From Streptomyces sp. MBT53 (GTDB lineage Bacteria; Actinomycetota; Actinomycetes; Streptomycetales; Streptomycetaceae), in NCBI RefSeq assembly GCF_016654115.1, contig NZ_JAEQAZ010000004.1, positions 62,001 through 126,000 on the forward strand: 64,000 bases of DNA, read 5' to 3'. The stretch's first letter is position 1; every line of letters starts with the position of its first letter. The notes under the pieces are model-generated. The model had not been told where the DNA came from, did not search any database, and saw only the letters and a list, made by a program, of their open reading frames with translations. The position numbers were made by a program, and so were the translations under genes. This document shows, piece by piece, positions 45,534 to 54,454 of this stretch.

Positions 45534-48515
45534 TTGCTCCCCGAGTTCTCCCCCCATGTCTCCGACCTCGCACCCGGCCGCGGTGCCCTGCGCCCGGCGC
45601 GCTCGTGGCTGCACTCCGACGCGAAGTCCCTCTCCCTGAACGGGTCCTGGCGTTTCCGCCTCTCCCCCACCGCGACGGCGGCGGAGGACTTCGCGGCCGA
45701 GGGCTTCGACGCCGACGGCTGGGACAGCATCCCCGTGCCCGCGCACTGGGTGCTGGAGGGCGACGGCGCGTACGGCCGCCCGATCTACACCAACATCCAG
45801 TTCCCGTTCCCGATCGACCCGCCGTACGTCCCGGACGAGAACCCGACCGGCGACTACCGCCGTACCTTCGACGTGCCCGCCGACTGGTCGGACGCCGAGC
45901 GGGTCGTGCTGCGCTTCGACGGTGTCGAGTCGCTGTTCCGCGTGTGGGTCAACGGAGTCGAGATCGGCGGCGCCAGCGGCAGTCGGCTGGCCCATGAGTT
46001 CGATGTGACGTCCGCGGTGCGGCCCGGCGCGAACGTCGTCGCGGTGCGGGTGCACCAGTGGTCGGCGGCCAGTTATGTCGAGGACCAGGACCAGTGGTGG
46101 CTGCCGGGCATCTTCCGTGATGTCACCCTGGTCGCCCGGCCGGCCGGGGGCATCGAGGACGTCTGGCTGCGGACCGGCTTCGACGACGGGCGCGGCCGGG
46201 TCGAGGCGGAGATCACCGCCGACGCGACGGCGTTCCCTGTCACCCTGCGCATCCCCGAACTGGGCGTGGAGCAGGTCTGGGCAACGCCGGCCGACGTGAC
46301 GCCCGTCGACATCGCCGCTGTGGAGCCGTGGTCCGCCGAGCAGCCGCGCCTCTACGACGCCACGGTGTCCACGGCCACGGAGACCGTCACCCTGCGCGTG
46401 GGCTTCCGTACGGTCGAGATCCGCGGGGACCAGTTCCTGGTCAACGGGCGCCGGGTCGTGTTCCACGGGGTGAACCGGCACGAGACCCATCCGGAGCGCG
46501 GCCGGGTCTTCGACGAGGCGCACGCCCGCGAGGACCTCGCGCTCATGAAGCGGTTCAACGTGAACGCGATCCGCACCAGCCACTACCCGCCGCATCCCCG
46601 GCTGCTGGACCTCGCCGACGAGCTCGGGTTCTGGGTGATCCTGGAATGCGACCTGGAGACGCACGGCTTCGACAAGGTCGGCTGGACCGGCAACCCCAGT
46701 GACGACCCGGCCTGGCGCGAGGCGTACCTCGACCGTATCGAGCGCACCGTCGAGCGGGACAAGAACCACCCCAGCATCGTGATCTGGTCGCTCGGCAACG
46801 AGGCGGGCACCGGCAGCAACCTCGCCGCCATGTCGGCGTGGGTCCACGCCCGCGACGCCGAACGCCCGGTGCACTACGAGGGCGACTACACCGGCGAGTA
46901 CACCGACGTCTACTCCCGGATGTACGCGTCCGTCCTGGAGACCGAGCAGATCGGCATCGACGGCTCCCGCGCCCCGCTGCTCAACTGCACGCCCTCTCAA
47001 GGCGCCCGGCAGCGCACCAAGCCGTTCCTGCTGTGCGAGTACGCGCACGCGATGGGCAACGGTCCTGGCGCGTTCGACCAGTACGAGGCGCTGGTGCACG
47101 AACACCCGCGTCTGCACGGCGGTTTCGTCTGGGAGTGGCGCGACCACGGCATCCTGGCCACGGCCCCGGACGGGACGCCGTACTACGCGTACGGCGGTGA
47201 CTTCGGGGAGGTCATCCACGACGGCAACTTCGTGATGGACGGCATGGTGTTGAGCGACGGCAGCCCGACGCCGAGCCTGCACGAGTTCAAGGCCGTGGTG
47301 GCGCCGGTGGACTTCGCGTTCGACGGCGAGAAGGTCGCGATCACGAATCTGCGGCACACGGCCGACACGTCCGACCTGCGGTTCCGCTGGCGGATCGAGC
47401 ACGACGGAGTGCCGGTGGATTCAGGGGAGTTGGAGGTCCCGCAGGTTGGGGCGGGCGACTCGGGGTGGGTGTCGCTGCCGTCGGTCGCGGTGTCGCCGGA
47501 CGCCGAGACCTGGTTGACGATCGACGCGGAGCTGGCACGGGACACGGCCTGGGCCTCAGAAGGTCATGTGGTGGCAACTGCCCAGCTGGACCTGTCGGTT
47601 CGCCGTCCGGTGCCCGCTGTCCGACCCCGGAGCAGCTGGCGGCCCGGCGACGGAACACTCACGCTCGGGATCGCCGAGTTCGTCGACGGTTCTCTCGTGC
47701 GCCTCGGTGAACGTGCCGTGGCGGGGCCCCGGTTGGAGCTGTTCCGCGCGCCGACCGACAACGACAAGGGCGCCTGGGGCGAGGTCGAGGAGAGCGACGC
47801 GAGCGTGTCGGGGGTGTCCAACGCCGAGCTGTGGCTCCGTGACGGCCTCGACCGGCTGACCTCGCGACGAGTGTCCATCGAGCAGACCGCGGACGCGCTG
47901 CGCACGGTCGACAAGGTCTCGGCCGCCGACTCGGGGCTGTCGGTGCTGGTGGAGTCGCTCTGGTCGCGGGAGAGCGACGGCGAGGTGGAGCTGCGGGTGG
48001 AGATCCAGCCCGCGCACGGCTGGAAGACGGTGTGGCCGCGGATCGGGGTGCGTTTCGAGCTGCCCGACGGCACGGCTCCCGTCGACGGCGCCGAGTGGTT
48101 CGGCCTGGGCCCGCTGGAGTCCTACCCCGACAGTCTGCGCGCGACCCGCACCGGCCGGTTCGCCGCGAGCATCCGTGACCTCTCGGTCGAGTACGCGCGG
48201 CCCCAGGAGACGGGACACCGCTCCGCGGTGCGCCGGCTGGCCCTGACGACCGGCGACACCGAAGTACTGCGCGTCGAGGCGCTCCCCGACACACAGGGCC
48301 GCCGTCCCGGCTTCACGCTGAGCCGTCACACCCCGCAGGAGATCGCCCGGTCCGGACACCCGTTCGAACTGCCGGTTTCGACGTCGAGCCACCTGACCGT
48401 CGACGCCGCGCAGCACGGCCTCGGCTCACGGGCCTGCGGCCCGGACGTCTGGCCGGCGTTCGCGCTGCGCCCCGAAGCCCGCACGATCAGGCTCCGGATC
48501 ACGGCACCGAACTAG
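45534..48515 (+). CDS. lacZ: GH2 beta-galactosidase
   Basis: 993 residues, close to LacZ. Start at a TTG at 45534, the only possible start before an in-frame stop at 45516. Sugar-binding and jelly-roll domains lead into the TIM barrel with the acid/base glutamate in VIWSLGNEAGTGSN and the nucleophile glutamate in FLLCEYAHAMGNGPG; the C-terminal Bgal_small_N domain follows (FRAPTDNDKGAWGEVEE). Cytoplasmic. Last gene of the LacI-regulated operon; a 15-bp hairpin follows. Substrate specificity between galactose and related sugars is inferred from family. Confidence 0.95.
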   Translation: MLPEFSPHVSDLAPGRGALRPARSWLHSDAKSLSLNGSWRFRLSPTATAAEDFAAEGFDADGWDSIPVPAHWVLEGDGAYGRPIYTNIQFPFPIDPPYVPDENPTGDYRRTFDVPADWSDAERVVLRFDGVESLFRVWVNGVEIGGASGSRLAHEFDVTSAVRPGANVVAVRVHQWSAASYVEDQDQWWLPGIFRDVTLVARPAGGIEDVWLRTGFDDGRGRVEAEITADATAFPVTLRIPELGVEQVWATPADVTPVDIAAVEPWSAEQPRLYDATVSTATETVTLRVGFRTVEIRGDQFLVNGRRVVFHGVNRHETHPERGRVFDEAHAREDLALMKRFNVNAIRTSHYPPHPRLLDLADELGFWVILECDLETHGFDKVGWTGNPSDDPAWREAYLDRIERTVERDKNHPSIVIWSLGNEAGTGSNLAAMSAWVHARDAERPVHYEGDYTGEYTDVYSRMYASVLETEQIGIDGSRAPLLNCTPSQGARQRTKPFLLCEYAHAMGNGPGAFDQYEALVHEHPRLHGGFVWEWRDHGILATAPDGTPYYAYGGDFGEVIHDGNFVMDGMVLSDGSPTPSLHEFKAVVAPVDFAFDGEKVAITNLRHTADTSDLRFRWRIEHDGVPVDSGELEVPQVGAGDSGWVSLPSVAVSPDAETWLTIDAELARDTAWASEGHVVATAQLDLSVRRPVPAVRPRSSWRPGDGTLTLGIAEFVDGSLVRLGERAVAGPRLELFRAPTDNDKGAWGEVEESDASVSGVSNAELWLRDGLDRLTSRRVSIEQTADALRTVDKVSAADSGLSVLVESLWSRESDGEVELRVEIQPAHGWKTVWPRIGVRFELPDGTAPVDGAEWFGLGPLESYPDSLRATRTGRFAASIRDLSVEYARPQETGHRSAVRRLALTTGDTEVLRVEALPDTQGRRPGFTLSRHTPQEIARSGHPFELPVSTSSHLTVDAAQHGLGSRACGPDVWPAFALRPEARTIRLRITAPN

Positions 48516-48531
48516 AGCATGTACTGCATGT

Positions 48532-48573
48532 ACTGAGGGTGTGGTCTCGCACGGCGGGGACCGCACCCTCAGT
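48532..48573 (+). terminator. Strong hairpin terminator after the beta-galactosidase gene
   Basis: Bases 48532-48546 pair with 48559-48573 over 15 consecutive positions (one T-G pair) around a 12-nt loop; the outer 10 bp are ACTGAGGGTG with CACCCTCAGT. A direct repeat CATGTACTG x2 lies immediately upstream (48519-48536), partly in the stem. Ends the ABC/GH38/GH2 operon. Confidence 0.85.
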
Positions 48574-48639
48574 ATGGGAGGGGACGACTGCCGTCCCGGG
48601 CGCGACCGTGCCGGTCGTCCCCGTGGGAAGGAGTTCCCC

Positions 48640-50364
48640 GTGCCCACCCTGCTGTCGGTGAATGTCGGGATGCCGAAGGACGTGCCGTGGGAGGGCCGGA
48701 ACGTCCGCACCGGTGTGTGGAAGTACCCGGTGGAGGGCCCGGCCATGGTCCGGCGGCTCAACATCGACGGCGACGGCCAGGGCGACACCGCCGGTCACGG
48801 CGGCGAGCAGCGGGCCGTGCTCGTCTACCAGATCCAGTCGTACCGGCACTGGCAGCGGCACTTCGGCCGCGACGACCTCGGCTACGGTCAGTTCGGCGAG
48901 AACCTCACCGTGGACGGTCTGCTCGACGACGAGGTGTGCATCGGCGACCGGTACCGCATCGGCGAGGCCGAGTTCGAGGTCACCCAGCCGCGCGTCACCT
49001 GCTACCGGGTCGGCATGCGCTTCGGCGAACCGGAGTTGGCCGCCCTGCTGGTGAGCCATCACCGTCCCGGCTTCTACATGCGCGTCCTCCGCGAGGGGCG
49101 GGTGCGGGCCGGCGACCGGATCGTACGGACCAGGACCGGTCCGGGCGCGCTGAGCGTGGCCGACACGGACGCGCTGCTCTACCTCCCCGGCCGCGACCCC
49201 GCCAAGCTGCGGCTCGCCCTCAACGTGCCAGCGCTGAGCCCGGGTTGGCAGGGCTCCTTCCGCGAACTGCTCGCCGACGCCGACGGTTCGGAGCCCGCCA
49301 TCCGCCCGGCCTGGGACGGTTTCCGCGCGCTGCGGGTGACGGACGTGACCGCCGAGAGCACCACGGTCACCTCGATCCGGCTGGCCGACCCCGCCGGCTC
49401 TCCGCTCCCGGCGGCCCGAGCAGGCCAGTACCTCACCCTGCGCGTCCCCATCACGACCGGCCCCGCCCCCGTGCGCAGCTACTCGCTCTCCGCCGCGCCC
49501 GACACCGGCAGCTACCGGATCAGCGTCAAACACGAACCGCACGGGACGGCGAGCGGCTATCTGACCACGCGGCTGCGGCCCGGTGCGGACCTCCAAGTCG
49601 CCGCGCCCCGGGGCGAGTTCGTGTACGCCGACGGAAGCGGGCCGGTGCTCCTGGTCTCCGCCGGGATCGGCCTCACGCCGGTGCTGTCCATGCTGCACGC
49701 GCTCGCCGCCCGGAAGAGCGAACGCGAGGTCTGGTGGATCCACGGTGCCCGCGGCCCCCGCGAACACCCCCTCGCCGCCGAGGCACACGACCTGCTCGCC
49801 TCGCTGCCGCACGCGCACGAGTGCGTCTTCTACAGCGCGGCCTCACCCGAGGAACGCCGACGTGCCCACGCCTCCCCGGGCCGCCTCACCAAGGACAGGC
49901 TGATCGCACTGTCCGTCCCCGCCGACGCGACCGCCTATGTGTGCGGCCCCGCCCCCTTCATGGCCGACATGCGGCAGGCCCTCACGGAGGCGGGCGTCGA
50001 TCCGGCGCACATCCACACCGAGTTGTTCGGGGCCCTGGCCGCCGTCAACCCCGGAGTCACCGGGCAGCCCGCCCGAGCACCCCACCAGCCGCCGGGGCCG
50101 CCCGGCACCGGCCCGACGGTGACCTTCGCGCGCAGCGGTCTCACCGTCCCGTTCGGCGACGGCGGGCGCAGTGTGCTCGAACTCGCCGACGCCTGCGACG
50201 TCCCCACTCGCTGGAGCTGCCGCACCGGCGTCTGCCACACCTGCGTGACGCCCCTGCTGTCCGGGGCGATCACCTACTCCCCCGAACCGCTCGAACCACC
50301 GGCCGCCGGTGAGGTCCTCATCTGCTGCGCCCGACCGGGAACGGACATCGTCCTGGACATGTGA
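48640..50364 (+). CDS. MOSC / ferredoxin-reductase / 2Fe-2S fusion protein
   Basis: 574 residues in three modules. Residues about 1-215 are a MOSC domain with a YiiM-like 3-alpha tail (HGGEQRAVLVYQIQSY, FGENLTVDGL, cysteine in PRVTCYRVGMRF). Residues 225-470 are an FNR-type reductase (RSYSLSAAP for FAD, VSAGIGLTPVLSML and YVCGPAPFMADM for NAD(P)H). Residues 485-574 are a plant-type [2Fe-2S] ferredoxin (CRTGVCHTC and a later CC). The MOSC part binds a molybdenum cofactor or sulfur carrier, the rest supplies electrons; it may reduce N-hydroxylated bases or other N-oxides. GTG start at 48640 with AAGGAG 7 bp upstream. Self-contained single gene. Confidence 0.92.
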   Translation: MPTLLSVNVGMPKDVPWEGRNVRTGVWKYPVEGPAMVRRLNIDGDGQGDTAGHGGEQRAVLVYQIQSYRHWQRHFGRDDLGYGQFGENLTVDGLLDDEVCIGDRYRIGEAEFEVTQPRVTCYRVGMRFGEPELAALLVSHHRPGFYMRVLREGRVRAGDRIVRTRTGPGALSVADTDALLYLPGRDPAKLRLALNVPALSPGWQGSFRELLADADGSEPAIRPAWDGFRALRVTDVTAESTTVTSIRLADPAGSPLPAARAGQYLTLRVPITTGPAPVRSYSLSAAPDTGSYRISVKHEPHGTASGYLTTRLRPGADLQVAAPRGEFVYADGSGPVLLVSAGIGLTPVLSMLHALAARKSEREVWWIHGARGPREHPLAAEAHDLLASLPHAHECVFYSAASPEERRRAHASPGRLTKDRLIALSVPADATAYVCGPAPFMADMRQALTEAGVDPAHIHTELFGALAAVNPGVTGQPARAPHQPPGPPGTGPTVTFARSGLTVPFGDGGRSVLELADACDVPTRWSCRTGVCHTCVTPLLSGAITYSPEPLEPPAAGEVLICCARPGTDIVLDM

Positions 50365-50532
50365 TGCGGCCTTCGCCGCGGAGCCGTAGAAAAACTGATC
50401 CGACCCGCAACCTCGATGCGGTCGGAACGTCTGTGCGGGTGGAGGCGCCTCCGAGCCAGGGCCTTCGCCACGGGAAACCACCTGTGGCGGCGGCCCGACA
50501 GACCGTTCACCATCGACGATTCGAGGAATCAC

Positions 50533-50868
50533 ATGTCCGCAGGTCAGGCTGTTCGCAGCAGCCTCCGCTCGGGCCGGGTGCGGCTCGCGCTCGGAGTCAC
50601 CGTCGCCGCCACCGCGCTCGCTGTGGGCGGCACCGTCACCGCCCACGCCGACACCGCTCGGCCCGCCCCTCAGAAGAGCGGGTCCGTGGTCGTTCCCCCG
50701 TGTGAGAACCCGGACCCCAGTCCGGTCGAGGCGGTGCCGGGTGGGAAGTCCCACCTGCCGAAGCATCTCCCGCAGAAGTCCCTCCACGTCATCCTCGGCG
50801 ACTGCGGACCGGACACGCCGAGCGTCGGGGACCCGGTGGAGGCGACGCCCGTCCCGGGTTCGAAGTAA
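50533..50868 (+). CDS. Small secreted protein of unknown function
   Basis: 111 residues. The first about 43 form a signal peptide (SGRVRLALGVTVAATALAVGGTVTAHADT). The short mature chain is Pro-rich and has two cysteines (VPPCENPD and LGDCGPD) that could form one disulfide. GAGGAA precedes the ATG at 50533. No domain is recognised. It is flanked by a strong terminator, so it is probably a single-gene unit. Confidence 0.7.
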   Translation: MSAGQAVRSSLRSGRVRLALGVTVAATALAVGGTVTAHADTARPAPQKSGSVVVPPCENPDPSPVEAVPGGKSHLPKHLPQKSLHVILGDCGPDTPSVGDPVEATPVPGSK

Positions 50869-50880
50869 CCAGCCCGCCGA

Positions 50881-50916
50881 GGTGGAGCCGCCGGGTCCTC
50901 GCCCGGCGGCTCCACC
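50881..50916 (+). terminator. Perfect 15-bp hairpin terminator
   Basis: GGTGGAGCCGCCGGG and CCCGGCGGCTCCACC pair perfectly around TCCTCG, 12 bp after the stop of the small secreted protein gene. Confidence 0.85.
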
Positions 50917-50966
50917 GCCCGTCCGGTGCGTCCGGGCGTACGACGACCTTGACGTCCGGGAGATCC

Positions 50967-51614
50967 ATGAGCACAGCGACGACCCTTGCCGCCCCGGCCC
51001 GGCCGACCTCGCGCCGATGTTCCCCGGTGGCGCTATGGCGGGCGGTGCGGCGGCTGGTGCGCGAGGCGGCCTCGGGCGGTCGGACGCCGACGGTTCCGGA
51101 CGCACCGGCCGTCCCCGCCGACTTCGGCGAACCCGGCATCGACGCGCTCTACGCCCACCGCCGGCTGGACTTGGTCCGGCTCGCCCTGCTGCTGGTGGAC
51201 GACCTCCCCACGGCGGAGGACGTCGTCCAGGACGTCTTCGCCGCGCTCTACCGGCGCTACGGCGCGCGGCTGGCCGGTCTGGACAACCCCGACGCGTATC
51301 TGCGCACGAGCGTGGTCAACACCTCGCGCTCGGTGCTGCGCCGGCGCCGTACCGTACGCGCCCATGTCCCCGAACGCGCGGGGCACGCGCCCTCGGCCGA
51401 GGAACCCGTGCTGCTGCGCGAGGAGCACGGGGAAGTGATCGCCGCCCTGCACCGGTTGACCCGGCGGCAGCGTGAAGTGCTGGTCCTGCGCTACTGGTCC
51501 CATCTCAGCGAGGCGCAGATCGCCGACACGCTGGGGCTGTCCCGCGGTGCGGTCAAGTCCACGGCGAGCCGGGCACTGGTCGCCCTGCGCCGAGAGCTGG
51601 AGGCTCCCCGATGA
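50967..51614 (+). CDS. SigE-type ECF RNA polymerase sigma factor
   Basis: 215 residues from the ATG at 50967. Region 2 is DALYAHRRLDLVRLALLLVDD ... AEDVVQDVFAALYRR, region 4 is LTRRQREVLVLRYWSHLSEAQIADTLGLSRGAVKSTASRAL. This matches the SigE-like ECF subgroup (ECF41/56-free, Streptomyces TIGR02983 type) by the DLPTAEDVVQDVFA helix. The N-terminal 50 residues are low-complexity and Arg-rich, so a later start is possible. The stop overlaps the next start by ATGA, and that small membrane protein is a plausible partner. Confidence 0.88.
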   Translation: MSTATTLAAPARPTSRRCSPVALWRAVRRLVREAASGGRTPTVPDAPAVPADFGEPGIDALYAHRRLDLVRLALLLVDDLPTAEDVVQDVFAALYRRYGARLAGLDNPDAYLRTSVVNTSRSVLRRRRTVRAHVPERAGHAPSAEEPVLLREEHGEVIAALHRLTRRQREVLVLRYWSHLSEAQIADTLGLSRGAVKSTASRALVALRRELEAPR

Positions 51615-51967
51615 TCGAGCAGGACCACGGTTCCGGTGTCCCGCCGGACTCCGTCGAGCAGCGGCTGCGCGACGCCCTGCGAGCCCGGGCCGACTCCGTC
51701 GACCTGGCGGCGCTGCGCCCCGCCGTCCCGCCGACCGCACGGGCCCGGTTCCGGCTCACGGCCTTCCGGCCCGTCCGTCGCACCGCTGTCGCGCTGCTGG
51801 CCGTGGCCGCCGCGGTGGTCGGCGTCCTGTTCGCGGTGACGCACCTGGACCACGGGACGCCGGTCGGGCCCGCGCGCCCCCCGACGGTGTCGCCCTCCCC
51901 CGGTGACATGAACGCCAGCCCCGACCCTCCCGCATCGAACCCGGTCACCGCGGTGCCCCATCCGTGA
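51611..51967 (+). CDS. Small membrane protein coupled to the ECF sigma factor
   Basis: 118 residues with a charged N-terminal 50, one membrane helix (TAVALLAVAAAVVGVLFAV, about 59-78) and an extracytoplasmic Pro/Ser-rich tail. The topology suits an anti-sigma-like or regulatory partner, but no HxxxCxxC zinc motif is present. It overlaps the sigma gene by ATGA. Its 3' end overlaps the convergent kinase gene by 23 bp. Confidence 0.7.
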   Translation: MIEQDHGSGVPPDSVEQRLRDALRARADSVDLAALRPAVPPTARARFRLTAFRPVRRTAVALLAVAAAVVGVLFAVTHLDHGTPVGPARPPTVSPSPGDMNASPDPPASNPVTAVPHP

Positions 51968-52961
51968 CCGGGACGGCCAACTGCCCTGCCGCCGCGGCCC
52001 ATTCGTCGGCCGGGAGGGCGAGGAGCCGTTCGATTCGGGCGCTGTCCGGCAGGGGTCCGTGATCGGCGGTCACCTTCAGTGCCGACGCGGCCGTGATGTG
52101 TCCCAGGCGCAGCGCGCGCTCCATGTCCTCGCCGCGCAGCAGACCGGTGAGCACTCCGGCGGCGAAGGCGTCGCCCGCGCCGACCGGTTCCACCACGTCC
52201 GTGCCGAGCGCGGGTACGGTCCAGGTGCCCTCCGCGCCGAAGGCGACGGCCGACCGGCCGCCGTCCTTGACGACGAGGAGGCGCGGGTGCGGCAACAGGT
52301 GCCGTACGCCCGCCGGTTCGAGGTCCGCGTCCCAGAGGTCCTGTGCCTCGTCGAGTCCGACGAAGGTGATGTCGGCCCGGTCGGCGAGGTCGCGCAGCAC
52401 GGTGGCGGCCGTACCGGGCGGCCACAGCGCGGGGCGGTGGTTGACGTCGAAGCTGATGGCGTACGGCCGTTCGTCCGGCGGGACGGCGAGCGCGGTGGCC
52501 ACCAGGTTCCGGCAGGACGGGGACAGGGCCGCGGTCACGCCCGTGAGATGAAGGACGGAGGCCGACCTGAGGCGGTCGTCGTCGAGTACGTCGGGGCCCA
52601 TCGCGGAGGCCGCCGAGTTGCCGCGGTAGTAGTGGACGCGGGTCCGGCTGCCGGACGGCTCCTTCAGGAGCAGGCCCGTGGGCCGCTCCGGGTCGCGGCG
52701 CACACCGCTCACATCGACGCCCGCCGCGCCGACCTCGGCGCGCACCCGCCGTCCCAGGGCGTCGTCTCCGACCGCCGAGAGCCAGGAGACGGGGATCCCC
52801 AGGTCGGCCAGGTACATGGCGACGTTGGACTCGGCCCCGGCCACCGACACTTGCAGGTCGTCCGCGCTCTCCAGTGACGCGGACGGGGCCGGTGCCAGGG
52901 CGGCCATGGTCTCTCCGATGCAGACCACCGCGCCTCCGGCCGACCGCAACCCGTTCCTCAT
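51945..52961 (-). CDS. kdgK: PfkB-family 2-keto-3-deoxy-sugar kinase
   Basis: 338 residues of the ribokinase/PfkB fold: N-terminal VVCIGETMAALAP, GAESNVAMYLADLG, and the C-terminal signature VEPVGAGDAFAAGVL with the catalytic aspartate. It resembles 2-keto-3-deoxygluconate kinase. In this cluster it would phosphorylate 2-keto-3-deoxygalactonate at C6, the third step of the De Ley-Doudoroff route. Classical DgoK is a different fold, so this would be a non-orthologous replacement. The ATG at 52961 overlaps the aldolase stop (ATGA). Last gene of the minus-strand galactose run. Confidence 0.92.
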   Translation of the reverse strand: MRNGLRSAGGAVVCIGETMAALAPAPSASLESADDLQVSVAGAESNVAMYLADLGIPVSWLSAVGDDALGRRVRAEVGAAGVDVSGVRRDPERPTGLLLKEPSGSRTRVHYYRGNSAASAMGPDVLDDDRLRSASVLHLTGVTAALSPSCRNLVATALAVPPDERPYAISFDVNHRPALWPPGTAATVLRDLADRADITFVGLDEAQDLWDADLEPAGVRHLLPHPRLLVVKDGGRSAVAFGAEGTWTVPALGTDVVEPVGAGDAFAAGVLTGLLRGEDMERALRLGHITAASALKVTADHGPLPDSARIERLLALPADEWAAAAGQLAVPVTDGAPR

Positions 52962-53605
52962 GACGCCTCCCCCGCGAACGAGGCTTTCCGTACGACGGTC
53001 AGCAGGGCGCGCGCCCTGGTGCGCAGCGCGGTCTGGCTGCCGCCGTCGGCGGCGTCCCCGACCAGCGGCGAGCCGACCCCGACAGCGGTCGCTCCGGCGT
53101 CCAGATACGCCCGGGCGGCCACCTCGTCCACACCGCCCACCGGCACGAACGCCTCGTGCGGGAACGGGCCGCGCAACGCCTTCAGATAGGCGGGTCCGCC
53201 GGCCTCGGCGGCCGGGAAGATCTTGAGCGCGGCGGCACCGAGGGGGCGTGCGGCCAGGATCTCGGTGGGGGTCATCACTCCGGCCAGTACCGGCAGGCCG
53301 AGTCGGTGTGCCTCGCGTATACCGTCCCCGAGTGCGGGGGTGACGGCGAAGTTCGCGCCGGCCCGCCGGGCGGCGCGGGCGTCGTCGGCGGTCAGGACCG
53401 TACCGGCGCCGAGGGGCCGGTCGGGGCCGAGTTCCTTGCGGGCCCGCTCGATGACGGACAGGGCGTCCGCACCGGTCAGGGACACCTCGATCAGTTCGAC
53501 GCCTTCCTCGGCCAGCATCAGTACGGTGCGTACGGCGGCTTCCGGATCGGTGCCGCGGACGATCGCGAGGAGGCGGTGGGTGGCCAGGGCCGCTCGAAGA
53601 TCCAT
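52958..53605 (-). CDS. KDPG/KDPGal aldolase
   Basis: 215 residues of the Eda/DgoA class I aldolases. It splits 2-keto-3-deoxy-6-phosphogalactonate (or -gluconate) to pyruvate and glyceraldehyde-3-phosphate. Motifs: LLAIVRGTDPEAAVR, IEVSLTG (proton-relay glutamate), LGAGTVLTADDARAA, GVMTPTE and the Schiff-base lysine in AALKIFPAAEAGG. Coupled to the kinase gene. Sequence does not separate gluconate from galactonate specificity; the neighbours favour galactonate. Confidence 0.92.
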   Translation of the reverse strand: MDLRAALATHRLLAIVRGTDPEAAVRTVLMLAEEGVELIEVSLTGADALSVIERARKELGPDRPLGAGTVLTADDARAARRAGANFAVTPALGDGIREAHRLGLPVLAGVMTPTEILAARPLGAAALKIFPAAEAGGPAYLKALRGPFPHEAFVPVGGVDEVAARAYLDAGATAVGVGSPLVGDAADGGSQTALRTRARALLTVVRKASFAGEAS

Positions 53606-53635
53606 GGGTCGAATTCCCTTCCCGTTCAGGTCGGT

Positions 53636-54454
53636 TCAGGCACAGCGGCAGTGCGTGGTCAGCGTCAGCCGCCACCGCGTCTCGCCCGAGGCGGGCACCC
53701 GGGCGGCGTCACCGGGGCCCGCCTGTGCGAGGTCGAAGACGCGGCCGAGCATCGGTTCGACGCCCGTGCTGCGATAGGGGTCCCGGGCGGGAAAGCCGCC
53801 CAGGTTGCGCCACAGGGCGACGGAGAGGGGCTGCCCGTCGGCTTCGAGGGCGAGCGAGAGCCGGTCGGCCCCGTCGTGGACGCAGCAGTGCGAGGCGTCC
53901 ACGACGGCTCCTACGGCGGTGCCGTCGTCCGGCCCGAACCGGTCGAGGCGTACTCCGCGCGGCGCGGGCCAGTCGCCCTCCACCCACGGGTCGCCGGCGG
54001 GCCACGCCCCGTCCAACAGCGGTGCCGCCTCGGGGAAGAGCCGGGTGCGCGCTCCCTCGCGGAGGTACAGCCCCGCCTGGTCGGAGAGGTCGAGCAGGGC
54101 GTGCGCCGCCCATACGAAGCGGAAGCCCGCGTCGGCCGTCAGGACGTAGTCGGCCTCGGCACCGTCGGCGGTGGCACGCAGCGTGCGTGCCAAGGTGAAG
54201 CGATCGCAGTGGAGGACGTCTGCCGCTCCCTCGCGTGTCCAGGGCCTGGACCAGGCGTCACCGTGGTCGGGGGTGCCCCGGACCGTGGGGACGCACTCCT
54301 CCAGTCCGCCCGCGTCCACGAAGGCGTCGCCGGGGAAGACCTTCTCCCGCTCGGGTGCGTCGCGCCGCCACAGCCATTCGCGGTCCCCCGCCCGCAGCGA
54401 GGTCCAACGCCCGCCGTGGGCACGGTCGATAACGATGTCCAAGGGCACGGTCAC
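53636..54454 (-). CDS. Galactose-mutarotase-like (aldose 1-epimerase) protein
   Basis: 272 residues starting at a GTG (54454) that overlaps the dehydratase stop (GTGA). The chain is beta-rich with DRAHGGRWTSLRAGDREWLWRR at the start and RFVWAAHALLDLSDQ in the middle, resembling DUF4432/aldose-epimerase-like proteins of sugar clusters. It may interconvert sugar anomers or hydrolyse the lactone formed by the dehydrogenase. I cannot point to the catalytic His/Glu pair of mutarotase with confidence, so the role is tentative. Confidence 0.72.
   Translation of the reverse strand: MTVPLDIVIDRAHGGRWTSLRAGDREWLWRRDAPEREKVFPGDAFVDAGGLEECVPTVRGTPDHGDAWSRPWTREGAADVLHCDRFTLARTLRATADGAEADYVLTADAGFRFVWAAHALLDLSDQAGLYLREGARTRLFPEAAPLLDGAWPAGDPWVEGDWPAPRGVRLDRFGPDDGTAVGAVVDASHCCVHDGADRLSLALEADGQPLSVALWRNLGGFPARDPYRSTGVEPMLGRVFDLAQAGPGDAARVPASGETRWRLTLTTHCRCA

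Noticed and set aside
42569..45730. 1053-codon frame antisense to the alpha-mannosidase gene
   Set aside because: Composition (His, Arg, Gly, Glu rich) and lack of any motif mark it as a GC shadow; the plus strand has full GH38 signatures.
50473..50500. ECF-type promoter (GGAAAC and CGAC) before the small secreted protein gene
   Set aside because: The -10 does not match CGTC/CGTT and many such partial matches occur by chance in GC-rich DNA.
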